64,000 bases of DNA, taken from the NCBI RefSeq assembly GCF_017833525.1, contig NZ_JAFICD010000001.1, positions 186,001 through 250,000 on the forward strand, read 5' to 3'. This document shows, in pieces, positions 35,108 through 42,847 of the stretch. How positions within the stretch are numbered: position 1 is the stretch's first letter; the number at the start of each line of letters is the position of its first letter. The stretch is from Duganella sp. 1411. GTDB taxonomy: Bacteria; Pseudomonadota; Gammaproteobacteria; Burkholderiales; Burkholderiaceae_D. The notes below the pieces were generated by a model. That model was not told where the DNA came from, did no database searches, and was given only the letters and a program-made list of their open reading frames with translations. Position numbers and translations under genes: made by a program.

Positions 35108-37605
35108 GGGCCGCGCCAGCCGCCGGGCCGCTGCTGCTCGCCCTCTTGATGCTGGGCGCGGTGCCGGTGGCGCCGGCGCTGGCGCAATCGAACAATCCCG
35201 CCGGCGCGCCGGCCGCCAAGTCGGTGTCCGACGTCACGCGCGGCCTGCAATCGCAACCGGGCTTCATCGACGTCTGGCGCGACGCCGCCAAGGGCAGGGT
35301 GCTGCTCTCGGTCGCCATGCTGGAGCAGCCGTTCCTGCTATTGAGTTCCCTGCCTTACGCATTGGGCTCGAACGACGTCGGCCTCGATCGCGGCCAGGCC
35401 GGCGACATGCGCATGGTCCATTTCGAAAAGCACGGCGCCAAGCTGTTCCTGGTTCAGGACAACACCGGCTACATCGCCGCGTCGGCGGACAAGGACGAGC
35501 GGGCCGCCGTCACGGAATCGTTCGCCAACGCCGTGCTGTGGTCGGGCGACATCCTGGCCAGCGACGGCGGCGCGCACCTGGTCGACTTCTCCGGCTTCCT
35601 GCTGGCCGACCGCCACGGCATCGCCGCCCGGCTGACGGCCGCAAAACAGGGCGCCTACGTGGTCGATCCTGGCCGCAGCGCGGTTCTGGCCGAGCAGGCC
35701 AAAGCCTTTCCCGACAATGTGGAACTCGAATCGCTGCTGACCTTTGCCGGTGCGGGCCAGGGCGAATACGTGCGCCAGGTCGCCGCCGATCCGGCCAGCC
35801 TGTCGATGCGCCAGCGTATCAGCATGGTGCGCCTGCCGGCGGCCGACGGCCAATCCGGCTGGCGGCCGCGCATCTATCATCCGTTCTCCGGCGGTTTCGA
35901 TGTCAGCTACTACGACTTCGCCACGCCGCTCTCCAGCAGCATCGACGTGCACTGGCAGGTGCGGCATTGCCTGGAAAAGACCGATCCGACGGCGGCGGTC
36001 GGCACCGTCAAAAAGCCCATCGTCTACTACGTCGACCGTGGCGCGCCGGAGCCGGTGCGCAGCGCGCTGCTGCAAGGTGCCTCGTGGTGGGCCAGCGCGT
36101 TCGAAAAGGCCGGCTTCAAGGATGCCTACCGGGTCGAGCTGCTGCCGGAAGGCGTGGACGCCATGGACATCCGCTACAACGTCATCCACTGGGTGCACCG
36201 CGCCACGCGCGGCTGGTCGTACGGGAACGCACTGGCCGATCCGCGCACCGGCCAGATCATCCGTGGCGCCGTCACGCTGGGATCGCAACGCGTGCGCCAG
36301 GACATCCTGATCGCCGAAAGCCTGCTCGCGCCGTACGGCAAAAACGCTCCGGCCGACAAACACAAACTGGCCGAGGAAATGGCGCTGGCGCGCCTTAGGC
36401 AGTTGGCCGCGCACGAGGTCGGCCACACGCTCGGCTTCGCGCACAACTTCGCCGCCAGCCGCATGGCGGGCGGTAACGGCTCCGTGATGGACTATCCGCA
36501 CCCGCTGCTGAAGCTCGACGCGCGGGGCGAAATCGACTTGGCCGACGCGTATGGCGTGGGCGTCGGCCCCTGGGACGACTACATCGTCAAATATGTCTAC
36601 GGCGATTTCGGCGGCGGCGCGCAGGAGCAGGCCGCCCTGGCCAAGCTGCGCGGCGACGCCAGGGCGGCGGGCATGTTGTACTCCAGCGACCAGGACGACC
36701 GCACGCCGGGCGCCAGCCACCCGGACGGCCTGCTGTGGGACTTCGGTCCGGACTCGCTCAAGACCTGGGATCAACTGGGCGCGGTGCGCCAGCGCGCGCT
36801 GCAGACCTTCTCGGTCGGCGTGTTGCCCGATGCGCGCCAGATCGGCGAGCTGGAAGCGCGTCTGGTCCCCGTCTACCTGCTGCAGCGCTATCAAGGCGAG
36901 GCGGTGGCGCGCCTGATCGGTGGCGGCGATTTCGATTACACCACCGGCGGCGACGTCAAGGCCGGCATCGGCAAGGCCGGCGTCAACATCACTCCCGCCG
37001 CCGTGCAGCGCCAGGCGCTGAACCGCCTGGCCGACAGCCTGCGCGCCGAATATCTGGCGCTGCCGGCGAACGTGCTCGATGTGCTGACGCCGCCGGCGAT
37101 GGGGCATGACCGGGGCCGCGAGTACTTCGCCACCCGCATGGGTTCCGTGTTCGACGCCTTCTCGATCGCCGAGGCGGGGGCCGCGCAAACGACCGGCTTC
37201 CTGCTGGACCCGGGCCGCGTTAACCGTCTCTCGTGGCAGCATGCGCGGGACGGGCAGCAGCCCGGCGTGCAGGAGGCGCTGTCGCTGCTGCTGCAAAGGA
37301 CCTGGAAGCGTGAGCCGGTGCCGGCATCGGTGATTGGCGGCGAGGCGGTGCAACTGGCGGCCAATTGGGTGCTGCTCGACGGCGTGCTGAATTTACTGGA
37401 CGGCGGCAAACTGCATCCGAACGTGGCGGCCGAAGTCACGCAGTCGGCGCGCGAGCTGGCGCAGTGGCTGCAAAAGAACCCCGGCAAAGGCGTCACGGCC
37501 ACCAGCCGCAAGGAGGCGGCCGAACTCATTACCGCCTATTTGAGGGACCCGCGCAGCGTCAAATTGCGCGCCACGCCAGCGGTTCCGCCGGGCGCCCCGA
37601 TCTGA
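35104..37605 (+). CDS. Exported zinc-dependent metalloprotease (DUF5117/DUF4953 type)
   Basis: An 833-aa gluzincin/metzincin-like protease. Signal peptide (LLLALLMLGAVPVAPALA), a DUF5117-like N-terminal region (LLLSSLPYALGSNDVGLDRG, RMVHFEKHGAKLFLVQDN), then the zinc-binding motif HEVGHTLGFAHN near residues 437-448 followed by SVMDYPHP near 462, the arrangement of extended HExxHxxGxxH zinc proteases with a Met-turn. The C-terminal ~300 residues are helical. The ATG at 35104 overlaps the prolyl oligopeptidase stop, so the two exported peptidases are translated together, probably for peptide nutrition. The 834-codon length is typical for the family. Confidence 0.9.
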   Translation: MRAAPAAGPLLLALLMLGAVPVAPALAQSNNPAGAPAAKSVSDVTRGLQSQPGFIDVWRDAAKGRVLLSVAMLEQPFLLLSSLPYALGSNDVGLDRGQAGDMRMVHFEKHGAKLFLVQDNTGYIAASADKDERAAVTESFANAVLWSGDILASDGGAHLVDFSGFLLADRHGIAARLTAAKQGAYVVDPGRSAVLAEQAKAFPDNVELESLLTFAGAGQGEYVRQVAADPASLSMRQRISMVRLPAADGQSGWRPRIYHPFSGGFDVSYYDFATPLSSSIDVHWQVRHCLEKTDPTAAVGTVKKPIVYYVDRGAPEPVRSALLQGASWWASAFEKAGFKDAYRVELLPEGVDAMDIRYNVIHWVHRATRGWSYGNALADPRTGQIIRGAVTLGSQRVRQDILIAESLLAPYGKNAPADKHKLAEEMALARLRQLAAHEVGHTLGFAHNFAASRMAGGNGSVMDYPHPLLKLDARGEIDLADAYGVGVGPWDDYIVKYVYGDFGGGAQEQAALAKLRGDARAAGMLYSSDQDDRTPGASHPDGLLWDFGPDSLKTWDQLGAVRQRALQTFSVGVLPDARQIGELEARLVPVYLLQRYQGEAVARLIGGGDFDYTTGGDVKAGIGKAGVNITPAAVQRQALNRLADSLRAEYLALPANVLDVLTPPAMGHDRGREYFATRMGSVFDAFSIAEAGAAQTTGFLLDPGRVNRLSWQHARDGQQPGVQEALSLLLQRTWKREPVPASVIGGEAVQLAANWVLLDGVLNLLDGGKLHPNVAAEVTQSARELAQWLQKNPGKGVTATSRKEAAELITAYLRDPRSVKLRATPAVPPGAPI

Positions 37606-37630
37606 GGCGGGACACGACCGGAGTTCGCGC

Positions 37631-37750
37631 GCGCACCAAAATGATGCCATTTTTCGGTGCGCACGGCGGTGGTGCGCGCGCGAGCACCAAAACAAAATAC
37701 AGTTAAATCATAGACTTAAAATTTGCACCAAGTTGGAACAAATATTGCTT
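37631..37750 (+). promoter_or_regulatory. Candidate sigma-54 promoter and upstream GCACCA repeats of the ammonium channel gene
   Basis: TTGGAACAAATATTGCTT at 37733-37750 has GG and GC exactly 10 nt apart, as in -24/-12 promoters. Upstream, 37631-37690 holds several GCACCA / TGGTGC elements (near 37633, 37670, 37684, plus 37725), resembling NtrC half-sites (TGCACYA). NtrC/sigma-54 control of amtB genes is well known in proteobacteria; this instance is inferred from pattern only. Confidence 0.5.
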
Positions 37751-37799
37751 ATACAGGTATTCGTTTTCAAATCGTGCATTATTTTGGGGAGTGATTTTG

Positions 37800-39002
37800 A
37801 TGGGTTTACACAAAGACGGCGCCGATGCATTGTTCATTTTGCTAGGTGCCATCATGATTTTGGCGATGCACGCCGGCTTCGCTTTCCTGGAGCTTGGCAC
37901 CGTGCGCAAGAAGAACCAAGTCAACGCGCTGGTCAAGATTCTGGTGGATTTCGCGGTATCGACGATCGCCTACTTCTTCGTCGGTTACAGCATCGCCTAC
38001 GGCGTCAATTTCTTCTCGTCGGCCGACGTTTTGGCCGCCAAAAACGGCTATGAGCTGGTCAAGTTCTTCTTCCTGCTGACGTTCGCGGCGGCCATCCCGG
38101 CGATCATCTCCGGCGGCATCGCCGAGCGGGCGCGCTTCCACCCGCAACTGATCGCCACCGCGCTGCTGGTCGGCTTGGTCTATCCGTTCTTCGAGGGGAT
38201 CGTCTGGAACCGCCGCTTCGGCATCCAGGATAGTCTGCTGCAGGCCTTCGGCGCCGAGTTCCACGACTTCGCCGGTTCGGTGGTGGTGCACGCGGTGGGC
38301 GGCTGGATCGCGCTGCCGGCGGTGCTGCTGCTGGGCGCGCGGCGTGGGCGCTATATGAAGAACGGCGCGATCGCCGCGCATCCGCCGTCGTCGATTCCGT
38401 TCCTGGCGCTGGGCGCTTGGATCTTGACGGTGGGCTGGTTCGGTTTCAACGTCATGAGCGCGCAGTCGCTCGACAAGATGAACGGCCTGGTCGCGGTCAA
38501 TTCGCTGATGGCGATGGTCGGCGGCACCCTGGTCGCGCTGCTGATGGGGAAAAACGATCCGGGCTTTGCCTACAACGGGCCGCTGGCGGGGTTGGTGGCG
38601 GTGTGCGCCGGGTCTGACCTGATGCATCCGCTGGGGGCGCTGGTTACCGGCGGTATCGCGGGCGCCATCTTCGTCTGGATGTTCACGCTGGCGCAGAACA
38701 AATGGAAGATCGACGATGTGCTGGGTGTGTGGCCGCTGCATGGCCTGTGCGGGGCGTGGGGCGGGATCGCGGCGGGGATCTTCGGGTTGAAGGCGCTGGG
38801 TGGCGTGGGCGGCGTGTCGTTTGCCGCGCAGGTGACAGGCACGTTGATGGGCGTGGCGATCGCGCTGGCGGGCGGCTTCGCCATCTATGGCGTGTTGAAA
38901 GCCACGCTGGGCCTGCGCCTCGATCCGGAAGATGAATTCCAGGGCGCCGACCTGGCCATCCACCGCATCAGTTCCACGCCGGAGCGTGAATCGAATTGGT
39001 AG
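37800..39002 (+). CDS. amtB: Ammonium channel/transporter
   Basis: A 400-aa inner-membrane Amt/MEP/Rh-family channel for ammonium. About eleven helices are visible; EFHDFAGSVVVHAVGGW near residue 160 holds the conserved Asp and the first pore His, and GVWPLHGLCGAWGG near 310 holds the second pore His. There is no N-terminal signal peptide as seen in E. coli AmtB, and no glnK gene beside it. The ATG at 37800 was preferred over the GTG at 37791 because GGGGAG (37786-37791) then sits 8 nt upstream. A potential sigma-54 promoter lies 50-67 nt upstream. Confidence 0.93.
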   Translation: MGLHKDGADALFILLGAIMILAMHAGFAFLELGTVRKKNQVNALVKILVDFAVSTIAYFFVGYSIAYGVNFFSSADVLAAKNGYELVKFFFLLTFAAAIPAIISGGIAERARFHPQLIATALLVGLVYPFFEGIVWNRRFGIQDSLLQAFGAEFHDFAGSVVVHAVGGWIALPAVLLLGARRGRYMKNGAIAAHPPSSIPFLALGAWILTVGWFGFNVMSAQSLDKMNGLVAVNSLMAMVGGTLVALLMGKNDPGFAYNGPLAGLVAVCAGSDLMHPLGALVTGGIAGAIFVWMFTLAQNKWKIDDVLGVWPLHGLCGAWGGIAAGIFGLKALGGVGGVSFAAQVTGTLMGVAIALAGGFAIYGVLKATLGLRLDPEDEFQGADLAIHRISSTPERESNW

Positions 39003-39112
39003 AGGTGGTCATTCGCCATGGCCGGTGGCGGCTCTTGGCGGATTGGCGCAGCGAAATCGGCCACGATCCGCCGGACAGCGACCGCGCAAGGAGGGCTGGC
39101 CCGCACGACACA

Positions 39113-39604
39113 TTATCTGGCTTCGACTTTTCTGGCAACGTCCTCGAGGTATGCTCGTATCGTCCGTTCATGTGAAAACACATACGCGGAGAAGAAACGC
39201 ATTATCGGATTCGGAACGCTGCCCCGTTCAGTAATCCTCAGCTGCGCTTTGCCGTTCTGCTCCGAGACTTCAAAAGTCCATGTGCCGGAAAATGGAAGAT
39301 TGGCGTCGTCGATCCTCGATACCAGTCGTGTGTCTGCGAGCTCCTCGACAATTTGGTAGGGAATCTTTCCGTGAGCGGACTCCTCAACGTAGCGTGCCGC
39401 GCCGTCGCGGGTCATCGATTTGACGCCCGTTCGCCATTTGGGGTATTCCTCGTAGTTTCGCACCAGGTCATATACCGCTTTGACAGGAGCGTTATAGGCT
39501 CGCGTCATTGAAGTTTCATGGTCCTTGGCGGTACACATGCCAACGACAGTGATGACGATTCCAACCGCAAGAATTACCCCCAAGAATACCAATGCATACT
39601 TCAT
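39113..39604 (-). CDS. Membrane-anchored SRPBCC-family protein
   Basis: A 163-aa protein with an N-terminal membrane helix (ALVFLGVILAVGIVITVVGM) and a START/polyketide-cyclase-like SRPBCC domain (about 30-160; RAYNAPVKAVYDLVRNYEEY, PKWRTGVKSMTRDG, SGTWTFEVSEQNGKAQLRIT). Such domains bind hydrophobic ligands; none is predicted here. The start at 39604 overlaps the preceding small gene's stop (ATGA). The local base composition is visibly poorer in G+C than the amtB and peptidase genes, as for the next two genes. Confidence 0.82.
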   Translation of the reverse strand: MKYALVFLGVILAVGIVITVVGMCTAKDHETSMTRAYNAPVKAVYDLVRNYEEYPKWRTGVKSMTRDGAARYVEESAHGKIPYQIVEELADTRLVSRIDDANLPFSGTWTFEVSEQNGKAQLRITERGSVPNPIMRFFSAYVFSHERTIRAYLEDVARKVEAR

Positions 39605-39846
39605 TGTTTCTCCTTGTTCTTCAGCGTTAGTTTGAATGTCGCCGCCGCGAGCAATTCAAGTCCTGCCAGGGCTTTCATTAATTCCGGCCCGCTTAGCACC
39701 GATAACAGGGCCGAGAGCCTCTCGGCCTCCAAAACCGAGCCCGCGCTCATGGCCTTCTGACCGGCTTCGCTCATTGGGGGGGGCGACGCCGTTGGCGAAC
39801 GACCATATCGGTGCAGGAAAATTAGCGCTACACCGGAGCAAAGCAA
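39601..39846 (-). CDS. Small hypothetical protein coupled to the SRPBCC gene
   Basis: An 81-aa frame starting with TTG at 39846 (7 nt after the esterase stop), or 57 aa from the ATG at 39774. It carries SVLEAERLSALLSVLSGPEL and LAGLELLAAATFKLTLKNKE, amphipathic helical sequence; in the longer form LCSGVALIFLHRYG could be a short hydrophobic anchor. Not recognised. The exact ATGA overlap with the SRPBCC gene and the tight spacing to the esterase gene support a real cistron. No good ribosome binding site helps to choose the start. Confidence 0.5.
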   Translation of the reverse strand: MLCSGVALIFLHRYGRSPTASPPPMSEAGQKAMSAGSVLEAERLSALLSVLSGPELMKALAGLELLAAATFKLTLKNKEKQ

Positions 39847-39853
39847 TGCCGAC

Positions 39854-40939
39854 TCAAAACATTTTCAAGAAATCGACCAGCAGCGATTTGTAATCAACCC
39901 CGGTATCGCCTGCGAGAGTGGTGATGCACGGGCCACTAAGATTGCGCAGACAATGATCGCCCCCGGAAGGGGTGCCGTTGACGACGGTTTGTGCAATAAC
40001 GATCGAGCGCAGGGTGTCATTGCAGTCGGAGTAGGTGGTGATCTGGCCATTAACGGTTGGCGTACCGGGCACGCCAGCGCAGCGCATCGCTACACGCCGC
40101 GTGTGAAATAATTGGTCGTTAAGCACCGATGACAGCGCGTCTATCCACGATACGGAATTTGTATGTAGCGCGGGATTGATAATCCAGTACTTATTGCCCA
40201 TGTTGCCGGTGCTTCGCAATACCTGGTCTGAATCGCCAACCACGCTGATGTAAGGTTTTACGGTGATCGGATTGCACGGATGGTTGGTGCTGGAGGCAGC
40301 CAAACCGGGATCGAGATGGATCGATGGAGGGCCGGCCAGCGCACCATATCCGTCGAACGTGGTTGGCGATTCGCACCAGATGCGGTTCGTCATCATGCCA
40401 CCATTGGAATGTCCGACCAAATAGATCTTGGAAATTGCCGGCAGCGTGGGATCCGTCCTGATCGCAGTCGCCAGCGACTGCAAGAATGCCACGTCGTCCT
40501 GGCCGGAGTCCATCACGTAGTTGCTCCACGTCCAGGCGTTGTAGCCGGGCTGTGTTTGCCCTTGCGGGAATATGGCCATTACTTTTTTCGATATCAGCCA
40601 CGAATCGCCGGTCGGCGAAGTCATGGAGGTAACAGCGCCCGCGTCGTTTTTAATTCCCAGCTCGTACGCAAAGTTCTCTTTGCGTCCGCCGCCGCCATGC
40701 AAAAAAATCACCGCGACCTGCGCATTACTCGGCACATACATATCGATTGCATTAGGGAACCCACTGATCTTTTGGTTCGCCTTTACAGCCACCACGGGAA
40801 CCTCCTTCATCGACGCAGTGGTATCGGTGCGGCCAACAGCGCTGGTCCCACCACCGCCGCAGCCCCCAATAAAAACAGCGAATGCGCTGAAGATCCATGC
40901 CCCGGCTATTGAGGCTGTGTGTGCCGTGTTGATTGTCAT
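39854..40939 (-). CDS. PHB-depolymerase/LpqC-type esterase lipoprotein
   Basis: A 361-aa alpha/beta hydrolase. The N-terminus has a lipobox-like FIGGCGGGG after a hydrophobic helix, so it is probably lipid-anchored. AVIFLHGGGGRKENFAYELG gives the oxyanion region, Ser nucleophile lies in YLVGHSNGGMMTNRIW near residue 190, and GDHCLRNLSG near 335 may supply the His. The family includes feruloyl esterases and poly(3-hydroxybutyrate) depolymerases; the substrate is not known. The start is preceded by AAAGGATAG. It begins 62 nt after a second esterase of the same superfamily, has lower G+C, and leads into the small protein and SRPBCC genes. Confidence 0.85.
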   Translation of the reverse strand: MTINTAHTASIAGAWIFSAFAVFIGGCGGGGTSAVGRTDTTASMKEVPVVAVKANQKISGFPNAIDMYVPSNAQVAVIFLHGGGGRKENFAYELGIKNDAGAVTSMTSPTGDSWLISKKVMAIFPQGQTQPGYNAWTWSNYVMDSGQDDVAFLQSLATAIRTDPTLPAISKIYLVGHSNGGMMTNRIWCESPTTFDGYGALAGPPSIHLDPGLAASSTNHPCNPITVKPYISVVGDSDQVLRSTGNMGNKYWIINPALHTNSVSWIDALSSVLNDQLFHTRRVAMRCAGVPGTPTVNGQITTYSDCNDTLRSIVIAQTVVNGTPSGGDHCLRNLSGPCITTLAGDTGVDYKSLLVDFLKMF

Positions 40940-41001
40940 TGCTGCTATCCTTTCAGATTAGTATGCGATTTATTGCAGCCGCGTTGTTGAAACGTGGCGG
41001 A

Positions 41002-41970
41002 TTAGGGGCCCACGTCGCGCGCGCGGGTTTTGAAAAAGTCCCAGATCACGTTGGTGGCGTCGATCTCGTCATAGCGCAGGCGTTCCAGCATCGGCATCTC
41101 GCCATTGCCGGGGCCGGGCCAGCCGTGGTCGGCCGAGGCCAGGCGGTAGAACCGCACCTCGCCGCCGGCGCTGCAGGCGTTGCTGATCTCTGTGGTCACA
41201 TCGCCCCGCGTGGTCACGGTGGGCGCATCGCCGCAGCCGTCCACATGGCGCCAGAAATCGACCGCGTAGCTTACCGGTTTGAACGGTTTGGACTGCGCCC
41301 TGGCGATACGGCCCGTCGGGCTCATGCCGCCGTCGAAGCCGACCACCCGATCCTTCATGCCATGCATGATGAGGATCGCTACCGGTGCGCGCGGCGCCGG
41401 TTCGTCGCCGAACAGCGCACCCGCCACGACGGCCACGCCGGCTAGCCGCTGCGGGTAGGCGATGGCCACGCGGTGCGCCAGCATGGCGCCATTGGACAGG
41501 CCGGCGACGTAGACACGGGCGGCGTCCACCCTGGCCGTCCTGATCACGTCGTCCATGACGGCGCCGACAAAGCGCACGTCGGCGCTGGCGCTGGTCATGG
41601 CTTGGCCGCAACAGCCGCCAGCGTTCCAGGTGCCGCTGCCGGGCCGCCGGCCAATGCCGTTTGGCGCCACCAGGATCAACCCCTCTGCGGCGGCTTTGGC
41701 CTGCCAGCGCGCGATCATCGTTGCGCCGCTGCCGCCACCGCCATGCAGCAACAGCACCAAGGGAGCAGGTGCGCCGCCATGGCTGGCATCGAGCACCAGG
41801 TAGCTGCGCCGCGCCCCGCCGAACGTCAGCGTGGTCTCGATCACGCCCGGGATGGCCGTGTTGCGCTCCGCCATCCGATCGCGCAGGCGGGGGCGGTCAG
41901 GTTGCCGGGCAAAGGCACAGGCGGATGCCAGCAGCGTCAGCACCGCCAGGCTTGCGATCTTCAGTTTCAT
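41002..41970 (-). CDS. Exported PHB-depolymerase-like esterase
   Basis: A 322-aa secreted alpha/beta hydrolase. Signal peptide MKLKIASLAVLTLLASACAF; mature domain with RSYLVLDASHGGAPAPLVLL, oxyanion HGGGGSGATM, WNAGGCCGQA, Ser in VYVAGLSNGAMLAHRVA near residue 180, Asp in MHGMKDRVVGFDGG near 225 and His in ADHGWPGPG near 290. Cysteine pairs (GGCCG, DGCGD, NACSAGG) are typical of the polyhydroxybutyrate depolymerase/LpqC family. Start at 41970 follows AGGGAG. It is divergent from an OmpR-type two-component operon that could regulate it (inference). Confidence 0.9.
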   Translation of the reverse strand: MKLKIASLAVLTLLASACAFARQPDRPRLRDRMAERNTAIPGVIETTLTFGGARRSYLVLDASHGGAPAPLVLLLHGGGGSGATMIARWQAKAAAEGLILVAPNGIGRRPGSGTWNAGGCCGQAMTSASADVRFVGAVMDDVIRTARVDAARVYVAGLSNGAMLAHRVAIAYPQRLAGVAVVAGALFGDEPAPRAPVAILIMHGMKDRVVGFDGGMSPTGRIARAQSKPFKPVSYAVDFWRHVDGCGDAPTVTTRGDVTTEISNACSAGGEVRFYRLASADHGWPGPGNGEMPMLERLRYDEIDATNVIWDFFKTRARDVGP

Positions 41971-42133
41971 CCAAACTCCCTGGGTTGTCGATGATGGGAG
42001 CTTAACGGCGCGGCGTCGTGCCAGTACGACTGTGCCGTTGCGGAGCGTAACGAAGTGTAACAATGGCATATTGGGCTTTCCCGGAAAAACCAGGCAATTT
42101 ACACTCGGCTGTACCTCGTTTATGGACGCATCT

Positions 42134-42847
42134 ATGACACAGACCACCCTGATCGCTGTTGTCGAAGACGACCCTGAAATCCGCCCCTTGATTGCCGGCC
42201 TGCTGCAGCGGGAGGGCTTCGAGGTGGTGGCCTGTGCCGGCGGCAAGGACCTGGACCGCGCCATGGCCCACCGCCGCGTCGACCTGGTGATACTTGACCT
42301 GATGATGCCAGGCGAGGACGGCCTGTCGATTTGCCGCCGCCTGCGCAGCGGCCCGCTGGCGATGCCGATCATCATGGTCACCGCGAAAGGCGACGCGGTG
42401 GACCGCGTCATTGGCATCGAGCTGGGCGCCGACGACTACCTGGCCAAGCCGTTCGACCCGCGCGAACTGGTCGCCAGGACGCGCGCGGTACTGCGCCGCA
42501 CCCGCGACACCTACCTGCCGCCGCAGCCCGCCGCCCGGCTCTACGCCTTCGCCGGCTGGACGCTAAACGCCGGTTCGCGCCGCCTGACCAATACGCAGGG
42601 TCAACCGGTGGAGTTGACCGGTGCCGAGTTCGACCTGCTGATGGTGTTCCTGACGCATCCGCAACGGGTGCTGAACCGCGATCAATTGTTGGACTGGACG
42701 CGTCGGCGCTCCGCCATGCCATTCGACCGCGCCATCGACGTCCAGCTGAGCCGCTTGCGGCGTAAGCTCGACAACGCCGAATCCGAGATGATCAAGACCG
42801 TGCGCGGCGGTGGCTATCTGTTCGCGCCGGCCGTGGAGAACCTGTGA
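42134..42847 (+). CDS. OmpR/PhoB-family response regulator
   Basis: A 237-aa DNA-binding response regulator. Receiver domain (about 5-118): acidic pair VVEDDPEI, phosphoacceptor Asp in LVILDLMMPGEDG near residue 55, switch Thr in MVTAKGD, Lys in LAKPFDPREL. Winged-helix effector (about 135-235): LTGAEFDLLMVFLTHPQRVL, VQLSRLRRKLDN, IKTVRGGGYLF. All key residues are present. The start at 42134 (MTQTTLIAVV) is preferred; ATG at 42122 is also possible. The stop overlaps the kinase start as GTGA, so the pair is coupled. Confidence 0.94.
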   Translation: MTQTTLIAVVEDDPEIRPLIAGLLQREGFEVVACAGGKDLDRAMAHRRVDLVILDLMMPGEDGLSICRRLRSGPLAMPIIMVTAKGDAVDRVIGIELGADDYLAKPFDPRELVARTRAVLRRTRDTYLPPQPAARLYAFAGWTLNAGSRRLTNTQGQPVELTGAEFDLLMVFLTHPQRVLNRDQLLDWTRRRSAMPFDRAIDVQLSRLRRKLDNAESEMIKTVRGGGYLFAPAVENL

